Source: Geosiphon pyriformis (Eukaryota > Glomeromycota > Glomeromycetes > Archaeosporales > Geosiphonaceae). Taken from it: DNA of 64,000 bases. The position numbers and the translations under genes were made by a program. The stretch spans positions 562,257-626,256 of the forward strand of contig JAAOMT010000303.1 in NCBI GenBank assembly GCA_016748015.1, given 5' to 3'. Every line of letters starts with the position of its first letter. The first letter of the stretch is position 1. The notes under the pieces were generated by a model that was not told where the DNA came from, did not search any database, and saw only the letters and a list, made by a program, of their open reading frames with translations. Below, in pieces: positions 10,221-19,825 of this stretch.

Positions 10221-10864
10221 TGTTACAGGTTGGAATAACAAGCTAACGGATAGCAAGGGAGAACAGGATTGTAGTGTGATAGAAATAATCAAAGAGGAAT
10301 TCAACTTTAAAGAGCAAATTGAATGAATATGAATTCAATGTGCAAGATCAGTCTTATAAAATATCTCAGTTACTATTCTTTTCAAAAGATAACAAGAGAA
10401 TCTGAAGGTAGAAAAATAGTCTGTACTGTCAACAATTGATCACCACTGGTATAATTCTATGTCTCACATTGGCTCTTTTAGAATTCAATATCAGGTATCA
10501 ACTTGTGCTTTTCAGTCACGTTTATTCAAATAATCTTTAAATACTACAATTATATATGTCAGAAAAAGGCCGACAAGTAATTTTTTATCCTAAGATGTTC
10601 AGATACTTGAAGGTAGGGAAAGGAAAATTAGCGATAAGAGAGTGATTGAGATGAAAGTTGTTATTTTTATTTATTTGATTCTTGTCTGAGAGATAATTTT
10701 TTACAGCTAAGAGACTTATTGCTTATATAGCTATTGAAAGTGGTCAATGACCAGGTCAACGACTAGATTAATGATGACTATCTAAAAATAGAGTGGCTAA
10801 TTATATGACATCAGTGACTAATACATGTGATAACTAATAAAAATTATGGGTTTCAACCGTAACA
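10221..10864 (-). repeat. GYP-b 5' LTR
   Basis: Same length as the 3' LTR. Begins TGTTACAGGTTGGAA and ends CAACCGTAACA. In coding direction it supplies the promoter: a 12-bp repeat array, then TATATAAG. Confidence 0.93.
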
Positions 10865-12410
10865 AGATGTTGAATGTCATAGTTGAATTCGTCCAAGTGG
10901 AGTATCCAGCAGGCTATCTATTTATGTTCTAGTTTTTTCTTGTTGTGCAGCCAAACCAAAGCTTGGTAATCTGTTACCACTAAAAACTTCACACCAAGGA
11001 GATACTTATTTCAGTAGCTGATAGTCCAAACTACTGCTAAGTATTCCTGCTCAGTAACTGAATAGTTTTTTTCTGCTGGTGTAAGAGTTTTACTGGCATA
11101 GACTATTGCATGTTCTCTGTCATCTTCATCTTTTTGTGAGAGAACAGCACCAAGTCTATAGCCAGATGTATCAGTGTAAAAGATGAAAGATTGATCCAGA
11201 TCAGATTGCTTGAGAATAGGTTCTGTAACCAATTTTTCTTTGAAGGTCTCAAATGCTTTCTGCTGATGTGTGCCCCAATGGTAGTTGACATTTTTCTTAA
11301 GTAGTTGATTGAATGAAGAGGCAATTTTGGAGAAATCCTTAACAAATTTGCGATAATAGAAGGCCAAACCAAGAAAAGAACATAACTCATGAACATTTAT
11401 TGGTTGTCTTATGTTCTGAACTTTTTCCACTTTGGCTGGATTAGAGAAGATTTCATTTTTTGTAAAAAGATGGCCAAGGAATTGGGTGAATTGTCTTTCA
11501 AAGAAAGATTTAATTGGGTTGATTTTGAGACCTGCATTTCTGAAAAGATCAAAAATCTTTTGCAAATATTCAAGGTGTTCATTCCAGGTTTTTGAGTACA
11601 CCATTATATCATCTAGATAGACCAGAACAAAGTTTTTCTTTCACTGATTCAAATACTTTATCTATTAAGCATTGAAAGGTGGGAGGAGCATTGGTGAGAC
11701 CAAAAGACATGACTGTAAATTCATAGGTGCCATACTTGGTGATGAAGGCGGTTTTCTTCTGGCTTTCTGGATCTATTTCTACTTGCCAGAATCCAGTAGT
11801 TAGATCAATGGTTGAAAAGAAAGCAGCATCTTTGAATTGGTCCAGCATTGCATTAATCTTGGGAAGTGGGTACATGTCTTTTTCAGTGATGACATTTAAT
11901 TGGTGGTAGTCAACACAGAAGTGTAGGATTCCACCTTTCTTGGATACTACTACAACTGGGAAAGCCCATTCACTCTTGGTTTTTTGTATGAATCCAAGTT
12001 CTTTCATCTGGTTTATTTTTTTCTTTATGAACTCATCATTTTGGTGATTGGATTGGTAAGGCTTCAAATAGATGGGGCAAGTTTCTCTGGTGGAGATGGT
12101 GTGTTGTATCACATGAGTTTGTCCTGGAGTATCACTTTCTTTTGAGATAACTGGGCTGTTTCTTGCCAACAGATTTTCAATGTCTATCTTTTTTTCTTCT
12201 GGGGAGGGTTTTTTTTGTTTTACTACTAATGATTGGATCTCAGGTGGTTCATTTTTAAAAGACTTCTGTACTTCTTTTAATTCATCTCTTGGTATTAAGC
12301 TAATTGGTTCCCAATTTTTGTAATAGATCAGGCATGATTTGCATTCATCACTTGGAGAATACAAAAGTTTATTGCACCAACACTGGGCACAAAGACCATG
12401 TCACTAATAA
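10865..12410 (-). pseudogene. pol: GYP-a reverse transcriptase-RNase H
   Basis: RT palm motifs LHFCVDYHQLN, STIDLTTGFWQVE and FGLTNAPPTFQ lie at 11609-12364. A one-base insertion near 11640 then shifts the frame, leaving the YLDD box out of frame at about 11615. RNase H follows at 11011-11604 with YTDTSGYRLG and TEQEYLAVVW. The upstream linker contains the Cys-rich motif found in other copies, but the two Trp codons before it have become TAG and TGA near 12404. The C-terminal RNase H tail runs into GYP-b at 10865. Confidence 0.88.
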
Positions 12411-13503
12411 CTGTATTTGGCTTTCTTGCCAGGCTTTTGGTCAAAGGTTCTTCTTAGAATATCATAGTAGGGCCAGCAGATCAGCTTGCCATTTACAATA
12501 ATTCTCTTTTTATCAGCTTTAATATTGTCTAATGGCTTGCCATTGTTGGTAAAGGTGGTATAGGCAAGTTCAACAGTTTTTTCTTGTTCTTCTTGTTCAT
12601 CTTCTTCATCACTTTTTTTATCATCTGATTCTTCTGATTGCTCATCTTCTTGATTTTGTTTGGTTGCTAGAAAAATTGTCCAATGGCAACATTTAACCAC
12701 AATGGGTTTTTCACCACATCTTATGGTTAGCTCACAAAGTTCATAGTTGAGTAAGGCTTTTGCTTTCTTGAGCCATTCATTGCCAACAATGATGGTATAT
12801 TCTTTAGCTTTAGAAACTTCTATGTCAGTTTCAATACTAATGCCATTGATGCGGACAGGAATAGCTTTGGCAGTGTCCAGACCTTTCTTCTTGTCACCAT
12901 ATATATTGGTTATTGATCGAGTGGAAGGCTCATCAATTTTTCTGCCAATTGCTTCAAAGAAGTGTTTGGCAATTACACTAACAGATGATCTACTGTCTAG
13001 GATTAAGTCAATGAAGTAACCAGCCACTTGTGCTTTGCAAATTAGAGGAGTAACATTGCTGTTGTCAGTAAGTCCAGCTTGACAAGGGTGTTTATTGGTC
13101 TTTGGTGTTTTCTTCTTAGGGATTAGAAATTTGTGGAGATCTTTTCTGAACTGTGAATGGGTCATTAACTGGCCAAAGGTAATGTGTGCTGGGGTTTCCA
13201 TGAGATCTTTGACAACAGAATAGGGTTCAGATTTTTGTACAATTTCTGGGGGTTTCAACTTTGGAGAGTTCTTAAAAACTTTGGTTTTTGGTGGCTTATT
13301 GTTATTAGCAGTAGAAGTTGAGGCTTTGTTGGAATCTAGAACAAAATCAACCTTGGCTTTCTTTTTTTTTCTGGTTGATTCAGAAGTGTTGATTGCTAAT
13401 TCATCCATGTCATGGTCATCATTAGTTAAGTTAGAAGTGAAAAGAGGTTTTCTTCTGGTTGGCTTGTACTCTTACCCTTTGGAGGTGCGCCTACTAGTTT
13501 AAA
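12404..13503 (-). pseudogene. pol: GYP-a protease and linker
   Basis: A long open frame (about 335 codons) for the protease region. It has a Lys-rich N-terminus, then an aspartic protease in which the active site reads LILDSRSSVSV, so D-S-G has become D-S-R and the enzyme should be dead. The flap-side segment contains EYTIIVGNEWLKKAKA. A very acidic Glu/Asp stretch near residues 255-285 separates it from the RT part. The frame ends KAKYSY followed by TAG-TGA, where other copies have Trp-Trp. Confidence 0.85.
13494..13503 (-). promoter_or_regulatory. GYP-a gag-pol minus-one frameshift site
   Basis: The gag frame reads TCT-TTA-AAC-TAG, a T-TTA-AAC heptamer in the correct phase followed at once by a stop. 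The minus-one frame continues FKLVGAPPKG into the protease region. This is the cleanest of three copies of the site. Confidence 0.8.
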
Positions 13504-15031
13504 GACTGATAAACAGTGGCTTCAACTAGAGGATCCTCTCCAAAGAAATTGATGTTGGCATGGTTGAGTTTTTAATTGGGAGTATTATTGTTGATGGGTC
13601 TATTGTTTTGATTGTTATTATTTCTGGGAACTGGAAGAGGTAAAGGAGGATTGTTGAAAAATGTCCAGTTAATCCACATCTATAACATACAAGAGAACCA
13701 CAATTTTGCTGTCTTTGATAAGAAGGTTGCTGGGGCTGATTAAAACGTGGTTCATATCTGGGTTTTTGTGGTTGTTGGTTATCTCTAACTGCTTGTGCCA
13801 AAGGTTCTAATAACTGGGCAAGATTGGCTGTGAGTCTATCAATTAATTGTTCATTTGGATCTTGAGTTTGGACAGCAAAAGAAGCAGCAGCCATTTGAGG
13901 AGCAGAAGCCATGACAGAAGCAGGAGCAAAAACTGAAGTGTAGATCCCAAATGTATTCTTTGGTTGTCTTCAATTCATTGGGCAAGTTTAATGGCCATGT
14001 CTATTGTAGGGTTGTCTTTTAGGGCCAAAAGAGACCAAAAAGCATAAGATAAATTGGTTCTCAATTCTTTTGTAAAGGAATGAATCTTTTGCTTTTCTGT
14101 CCAATTTCTTCTAGAGTCTATACACTTGATTAACTTTCTGATTGCTTTAACATATTTAGTTACAATTTCACCAAGGCCTTGAGTTCTTCTTTCTAATTCC
14201 ATGTGCCACTTGGATATCAAGATTGGGGTTCTGAACTTGTTTTCAAACCGGGTTGTGAAAGAGATATTGTTTTCTCCAGCATTTGTTGGCATCCATTTAA
14301 TGATTCTTTGATCGACATTAGCATCAGTTTCCTGTGAGAACCAGGTAGCAGGAGAGCTTTGGAGGTAGCCACCAACAATTTGAAACTTGTACTCATCATC
14401 ATATTGGTTGGCTGTAGCAGCTCTTTCAAAGTCATCCAACCATTCAATTGGATCTTGTGCATCACCTCTGAATAATAGTAGTGGAGTATTGTTTCTTTGC
14501 CCCAAGGCAGTTTGTATACCTTGGAGGGCAGCCAGGATGTTTGCTTGTATTGGATCTTGGGCCATTGGTTCAGGAGTTACTGTTTGTATAGAGTGCTCTG
14601 ATTCACTTGAGAAAATATCAAAAATAGGCAGTTTGGTAACTTTCTTCTTTTGTTTCAAAGGGGTTTTTAACTAGTTGGTGAGCAGCAATCCAAATATGGA
14701 TTTGGTGATTCAGATATTTGAAATCAGGGGGCTGTTGTTCAAAGGTTGTGGAGAATAAGAGCTGATTGATGTTGGTATTTCTTTCTTCAAAATTGTCTTC
14801 AAAATAAGCTTGGTCAAAGTAATAGATTGTATAAGCTGTATAGGTTTCAACTGAATGCTCGTTCAAGAACCAGTTCCAAAAGTTTTGGAATTGTCTGTTG
14901 GATTGTTCTTCAACAGAGAAACAGATCAAGCAAGAGGGCAGAGGATTGAGTTCAATAAACTCTAGATCATTTTTGTTGTGTGCTGCAAAGTGTTTTTCTG
15001 ATTGCTGTGGCAAGTATAAATAATCACCCAT
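13494..15031 (-). pseudogene. gag: GYP-a gag, frameshifted
   Basis: ATG at 15031 (MGDYLYLPQQ). The N-terminal domain is open to about 14618, and the capsid domain (IEWLDDFERA, ATWFSQE) is at 13975-14658 in another frame, so there is a frameshift near 14640. TGA at 13975 separates capsid from nucleocapsid, as in GYP-b. The CCHC knuckle begins CYRCGLTGHFS but a short deletion destroys its last Cys. Gag then reaches the slippery site and TAG at 13494. Confidence 0.87.
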
Positions 15032-15058
15032 ACAATGAGAAAATAAGTGAATTTTGAC

Positions 15059-15077
15059 AACCTTACAGAGAGCACCA
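15059..15077 (-). promoter_or_regulatory. GYP-a primer binding site
   Basis: TGGTGCTCTCTGTAAGG, six bases inside the 5' LTR. It is the same site as in GYP-b with two transitions. Confidence 0.65.
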
Positions 15078-15083
15078 CTTTTA

Positions 15084-15760
15084 TGTTATGGGTTAGAGTA
15101 ACAAGCTAACGGATAGCAAGGGAGAACAGGATTGTAGGATGATGGAAATAATCAAAAGGAAATTCAACTTTAAAGAGTGAATTGAATGAGTATGGATTTA
15201 ATGTGTAAGATCAGTCTCATAAAATATCTCAATTGCTATTCTTTTCAAAGATAACTGGGGAATCTGAAGATAGAGAAATAATCCATACTGTCAACAATTG
15301 ATCACCACTGGTATAATTCTATGCCTCACATCAGTGCTCTTAGAATTCAATATTAGGTATCAACTTGTGCTTTTCAGTCACGTTTATTCAAATAATCTTC
15401 AAATGCTACAATTATATACATCAGAAAAAAGCCAACAAGTAATCTTTTATCTTTAAGATGTTCAGATACTTGAAGATAGGGAAAGAGAAATTAGCAATAA
15501 GAGAAGAATTGAGATGAAAGTTGTTATTTTATTTATTCTTTATTATTCAGATGCTTGTTATTACATGCTTTTTTACAGCTAAGAGATTCATTGCTTATAT
15601 AGCTGTCAAAAGTGGTCAATAATCAAGTCAACAGTCAGATCAACAGTCAGGTTATTGATCAAATCAATGATCACTTTCTAAAAATAGTGTGGCTAATCAT
15701 ATGACATCAGTGGCTAATACATATAATAATTAATAAGAAGTATAGGTCTTAACCATAACA
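15084..15760 (-). repeat. GYP-a 5' LTR
   Basis: 677 bp, the same length as the partner at 661-1337. It starts TGTTATGGGTTAGAG and ends AACCATAACA, then the duplicated ATAG. It holds four to five 12-bp units near 15616-15671. Confidence 0.93.
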
Positions 15761-15867
15761 ATAGCTTTACCAGGATTATTAAGCCCTTTAACATTAACAG
15801 TACCAATTTTCCAAGTGTTGTTATTGGAATAGTTCTGTTTTATATTGGAATCAGATGTGTTATACAT
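15761..15867 (-). pseudogene. LINE-A ORF2 start
   Basis: The ORF2 start codon is at 15867-15865 and reads MYNTSDSNIKQN, followed by TWKIGTVNVKGLNN, the first strand and Asn motif of an APE-type endonuclease. The ATG overlaps the ORF1 stop (ATGTATAA on the minus strand). The domain is cut at 15761 by GYP-a and continues at 660. Confidence 0.8.
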
Positions 15868-16048
15868 TATCTGTTTCCATAGATTTAAATTCTTCAGCAG
15901 TAGAACTGCTCCAGCTACCCTGTTTTTTCACTTGCTTCAATAACTTCAAAATGGGTTTCAATGTTTTTTTAATTTCTTTGATTTCCACTTCTGGGTTGTA
16001 TGTCTGCTGAGGTAGATTTAAATATAGTACTTTGGCTTAGTAACTTAT
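15860..16048 (-). pseudogene. LINE-A ORF1 C-terminal end
   Basis: Reads LPQQTYNPEVEIKEI and a Lys-rich helical run, ending ETDNV with TAA at 15860-15862. One TAA interrupts it near 16037. It is the end of the ORF1 protein after its coiled-coil segment, separated from the rest by a solo LTR. Confidence 0.65.
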
Positions 16049-16691
16049 TGTTACAAGTTGGAGTAACAAGTTAATGAATAGCAAAGAAGAATAGGATTGT
16101 AGGGTGATGGAAATAATCAAAGAGAATTCAACTTCAAAGAGCAAATTGAATAAGTATGGATTCAATGTGCAAGATCAGTCTCATAAAATATCTCAGTTGC
16201 TATACTTTTCAAAGATAACTGGAGAATCTGAAGATAGAGGAATAGTCCGTATTGTTAACAATTGATCATGCTTAATATAATTTTATGCCTCACATCAGCA
16301 CTCTTAGAATTCAATATCAGGTATCAAATATACTCTTTAGTCACGTTTTATTTAATAATTTTCAAATGCTGCAATTACACATTTTAGGAAAAAAGTAAAG
16401 AATAACCAACAAGTAATCTTTTATCTTTAAGATGTTCAGATACTTGAAAGTAGGGAAAGGGAAATTAGCGATAAGAGAAGAATTGAGATGAAGTTGTTAT
16501 TTTATTTCTTTATTTCTTTTTGATTCTTACATGCATTTCTACAGTTAAGAGATTTATTGTTTATATAGCTATCAAAAGTGGTCAATGATCAGGTCAATGA
16601 TCACTTACTAAAAATAGAGTGGTTAATTTATATGACATCAGTGGCTAATACATGTAATAATTAATAAGAAGTATAAGTTTCAACTGTAACA
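16049..16691 (-). repeat. Solo GYP LTR in LINE-A ORF1
   Basis: A complete LTR (TGTTACAAGTTGGAG to TCAACTGTAACA) with no internal region. The flanks are TTAT and CTAT, one mismatch from a 4-bp duplication. It has only two 12-bp units near 16576-16600. LINE-A coding sequence lies on both sides. It probably arose by recombination between two LTRs. Confidence 0.88.
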
Positions 16692-16746
16692 CTATTTTCC
16701 ATCTCTTTTTTTCTTCTGAGATGTTATTTGGCTGTTGAATAACTAT
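16692..16746 (-). pseudogene. LINE-A ORF1 sliver between two solo LTRs
   Basis: 55 bases of LINE-A; the minus strand reads IVIQQPNNISEEKKRWKI in one open frame. It is isolated by an LTR on each side. Confidence 0.7.
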
Positions 16747-17256
16747 TGTTACAGGTTGGAGTAACAAGCTAATGGATAGCAAGGAAGAACAAAATTGTAG
16801 AGTGATGGAAATAATCAAAGGGAATTTCAACTTTAAAGAGCAAATTGAATAAGTATGAATTCAATGTGCGAGATCAGTCTCATAAAATATCTCAGTTGCT
16901 ATTCTTTTTAAAAATAACTGGAGAATCTAAACATAGAGGGATAGTTCATACTGTCAACAATTGATTACCACTGGTATAATTCTATGCCTCATGTCAGTGC
17001 TCTTAAAATTCAATATCAGGTATCAACTTGTGCTTTTCAGTCACATTTATTCAAATAATCTTTAAATGCTACAATTATATACATCAAGAAAAGGCCAACA
17101 AGTAATTTTTTATCTTTAAAATGTTCAGATACTTGAAGGTAGGAAAAGAGAAATTAGTGATAAGAGAAGGATTGAGATGAAAGTTGTTATTTTATTTATT
17201 CTTTATTATTCAGATGCTTGTTATTACATGTTTTTCTACAGCTAAAAGATTCATCA

Positions 17257-17264
17257 CTTATATA
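17257..17264 (-). promoter_or_regulatory. TATA box of the GYP LTR
   Basis: TATATAAG on the minus strand, 13 bases downstream of the 12-bp array. The same arrangement is present in every GYP LTR in the window. Start-site position is not visible. Confidence 0.6.
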
Positions 17265-17277
17265 GCTATCAAAAGTG

Positions 17278-17396
17278 GTCAATGATCAGGTCAATGATTA
17301 GGTTAATGATCAGGTCATTGATCAGGTCATTGATTAGGTTAATGATCAGGTCAACAGTCAGGTCAATGGTCAGGTTATTGATCAGGTCAATAATCA
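17278..17396. repeat. 12-bp minisatellite, ten units
   Basis: Ten head-to-tail units of GGTCAATGATCA with point variants, all exactly 12 bp. Other LTRs carry 2 (16576), 3 (3964), 4-5 (1196, 15616, 19680, 57808, 59646) or 8 (23749) units. Confidence 0.93.
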
Positions 17397-17483
17397 CTTT
17401 CTAAAAATAGTGTGGCTAATCATATAACATCAGTGGCTAATACATGTGATAATTAATAAGAAGTATAGGTCTTAACCATAACA

Positions 17484-19535
17484 CTATTAATTCTTTTTCT
17501 TTCTCTATTGTTATTTCAAATTTGGCAGCAATTGCACTTAGCAGTTTTGCCATTTTATCAACCTGCTGTCTCAATTCATCAATTTCAGCCTTCTATGGTT
17601 GGTTGACTCCTTTTTTTGATTGTTCTTCCCTATTGTTCACTTGTGGACCAGGTTTTTGAGTATTGTTTGGATTGGTGTTGTTCTGGTTATGGAGCAGCCA
17701 TATTAGCATATGATCTTCTACCAAAAACCTTGATGTTTTCTTCTGGAACATTCCTCTTAACATACAGTTTTGCCAATCTGATATTATTGGTAACTTTCTT
17801 GGTATCTCCTTTTTTTTTCTTATGCAGAGTTGGACATTTTGAGACCAAATGTCCTACCTGGTAACAGAAGTGGCACTCTTTAGCATCAGTAGACATCCAG
17901 TGGACCAGTATGTCATCAATTACCAAGGGCTTTTTAGTGGCATTGTTGTGGCTAGTTTCACTGTCAAATCCTACATAAGCATAGCCCATCCTTGTGTAAT
18001 TTTTACTAGTTCTTGGGATGAAGCAGGATCAGGCTTTGATTTGATCTAAAGTGGTGCTCAAATAGTGAGCAGTACAGTTCTGTGGTAGGTCCACCAATTT
18101 AGCTTCCCAAGTTTTTCTCTGTTTAATGATCTTTTGAGTTCCAATCATTGGATAAATTCTGACCACATCTTTTCTGACCATGGTTGATCATTGATCTACA
18201 GTTCTTGTTGCTTCTTCTTGGTTGTTATATTCAACTACTGCTGATTGCCATTTGCCAGCCACTCTGATTTGGATTTTATTGACCTCACCAAATTCTCTCA
18301 TAGCAGCCCCCACCTCTCTGTCAGAGATGCCCAAGGGGATATCTCTTACCAGAACTTTTTTTGACCAGCCATTTGGATGTTGACACCATCAGTAGTCATC
18401 AAAAATGATTCAATTTCATTATTTGCCAGAATTTCTCTGGCTTGGTCTCTTCCAGCCACTTGGGAAAAATCAACTCTGATTTCTTGGTTTCTAGCCATTA
18501 CAGCCCCCAAAAAGTACCTGACATCTTTCAAAAGATTGTAGATCCATCCCACTTTCTTTCCCATGATTTTTTCAGGTATATCTAATGCTTGCACAAAAAT
18601 ACATGCCTTTTGGTCCCATGGACCACTGTTCTCTATCCTTCCTCCTGGTTTGCTTCTATAAGCATGGGTTTTTTGCCAAGTAACTTACTACTGTATTGTC
18701 CTGGACTTGAACTAGCCATTCTGCTTGATAGGCTTGATTCAGAGTTTTCTATGTCTTCTGTAACATCATCTGCATTAGGTTTATCTCTGTTTGCATCAAA
18801 TGGATTGTCTATTTGTTCTTCATTCTCTAATGCAGAATTTCCCTTGTTAATCCTGTCCAAAATATCAGGATTGCACTTTTTCAGAGCTGCTTTTATTTGT
18901 GCAGCTCTGTTTCTGTCTTCTTTAGGCATTTTGGATGGTCCATTCATTTTTCTCAGGGACTTTGAGACTCTCTTTTCACCAATCTAAGCTTCCATTTGAA
19001 ATTTGTTGCTATTTCCTCCTTTGTTGAATATTGGCTGCAAGACAAAGTTATTGGTTTGAACAGATGTGGTTTCGGGTAGGTTTTCTTCAGATATTTGGAT
19101 AAATTTCTCAGTTAGCCCTTTTACACTTAATCTTCCAATGTGTCTGTATTTTTTGTTGGCCTTTTCCTCCAATTTGTTAGCTGTTATCAGAGAAAAGTCT
19201 GCTGCTCTCCTATGTGGAACTGTTTTTTTCGATGTGTTGGCTATTCTAAAGGGTGTATCGTCTCCATTACTTGTGTTCACACTTCCAAATAGTCTATTGG
19301 TAGTTTCAAATCTAAATAGTGGTATAATAGGCCTTGCAGTTTCCACAGTTGATGAATTTTATGGATTAATATTAATGCCTTCTCTTTTAGCAGTGGAAAT
19401 TATGTTTCCCTCTACTTGGTATTCACTATCAATAATCTCTACACTTGTATTTCTTTGCATGATTGATGTTACTTCACTGTTAACGTTGTTATCAGACACT
19501 TTTAAGTCTGTTGTGATAATAAAAATGATTTATTA
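17484..19535 (-). pseudogene. LINE-A ORF1: RRM-like regions plus CCHC knuckle
   Basis: The nucleic-acid binding ORF1 protein of the LINE. In order: a polar N-terminus (frame from about 19535 through VSDNNVNSEV and TARPIIPLF), an acidic linker (18633-18947), an RRM-like region (VLVRDIPLGISDREVGAAM, then AGKWQSAVVEY), a second similar fold, a knuckle CHFCYQVGHLVSKC near 17865, and a coiled-coil stretch (IDELRQQVDKMAKLL) near 17520-17580. Stops or frameshifts occur near 19363, 18984, 18633, 18355 and 17687. The regional order matches the O1R protein, so the two are homologous. No convincing ATG remains at the 5' end. Confidence 0.8.
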
Positions 19536-19627
19536 TAATTAAAAGTTTCTTTGCAAAAACTTATTTTTCAATTTTGAGACATAGTAAATTGTGTGGTAGC
19601 AGTCAAAAAAAAAAAAAAAGTTTTTTT
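19536..19627 (-). other. LINE-A 5' leader and junction with GYP-c LTR
   Basis: A short untranslated stretch upstream of ORF1, ending at an A15-G-T8 tract (19605-19628), after which GYP LTR sequence (ATGCTTTTTTACAGC) resumes. The precise 5' end and target duplication cannot be set because the other end of LINE-A is outside the window. Confidence 0.5.
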
Positions 19628-19825
19628 TATGCTTTTTTACAGCTAAGAAATTCATTGCTTATATAGCTATTAAAAATGGTTAATGATCAGATCAATAATC
19701 AGATCAAGGGTCAAGTCATTGATCAGGTCAATGATCACTTTCTAAAAATAGAGTGGCTAATTTATATGACATCAGTGGCTAATACATGTAATAATTAATA
19801 AGAAGTATAAGTTTCAACCATAACA
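19628..19825 (-). repeat. GYP-c 3' LTR, part interrupted by LINE-A
   Basis: Only the right 198 bases of the LTR are present, from the TATA region to CAACCATAACA. The rest should lie beyond the left window edge, past LINE-A. It carries five 12-bp units at 19680-19737. Confidence 0.85.

Larger units (their letters stand above)
3443..10864 (-). mobile_element. GYP-b, Ty3/gypsy LTR retrotransposon, nested in GYP-a
   Basis: A 7.4-kb element with two 644-bp LTRs (3443-4086 and 10221-10864), inserted at the RNase H-integrase junction of GYP-a. GYP-a coding sequence resumes on both sides. The expected 4-bp duplication is unclear (CAAT left, AGAT right). It is the best preserved GYP copy, with intact ORF3 and an open RT-RNase H frame, but an 812-base assembly gap removes the protease-RT boundary. 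The LTRs differ at about 27 of about 275 bases compared by eye, all but two of them transitions. Confidence 0.9.
661..15760 (-). mobile_element. GYP-a, Ty3/gypsy LTR retrotransposon with GYP-b nested inside
   Basis: A complete element on the minus strand with two 677-bp LTRs (661-1337 and 15084-15760) and a 4-bp target duplication ATAG at 657-660 and 15761-15764. The flanks on each side are adjacent parts of LINE-A ORF2. Internal order in the coding direction is PBS, gag, protease, RT-RNase H, integrase, ORF3. GYP-b (3443-10864) interrupts it between RNase H and integrase, so GYP-a itself is about 7.7 kb. The LTRs differ at roughly a tenth of sites by eye, and every reading frame is broken. 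Confidence 0.92.
16747..17483 (-). repeat. Solo GYP LTR with ten-unit 12-bp array
   Basis: A complete LTR (TGTTACAGGTTGGAG to AACCATAACA) with a perfect 4-bp duplication CTAT at 16743-16746 and 17484-17487. At 737 bp it is longer than the other LTRs, mainly because its 12-bp array (17278-17396) has ten units. Confidence 0.92.
1..19627 (-). mobile_element. LINE-A non-LTR retrotransposon, split by nested insertions
   Basis: A LINE on the minus strand with its 5' end near 19627 and its 3' end beyond the window. Its own sequence lies at 1-660, 15761-16048, 16692-16746 and 17484-19627; the rest is later insertions. The pieces join in order: ORF1 with RRM-like and CCHC regions, then an ORF2 that begins with an APE-type endonuclease. 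RT and RNase H would lie left of base 1. It appears to have inserted into the LTR of GYP-c, because LTR sequence resumes at about 19628. Several stops and frameshifts show it is dead. Confidence 0.85.

Noticed and set aside
17278-17396. CRISPR-like array
   Set aside because: The units are 12 bp head to tail with no spacers, lie in a retrotransposon LTR, and the DNA is eukaryotic.
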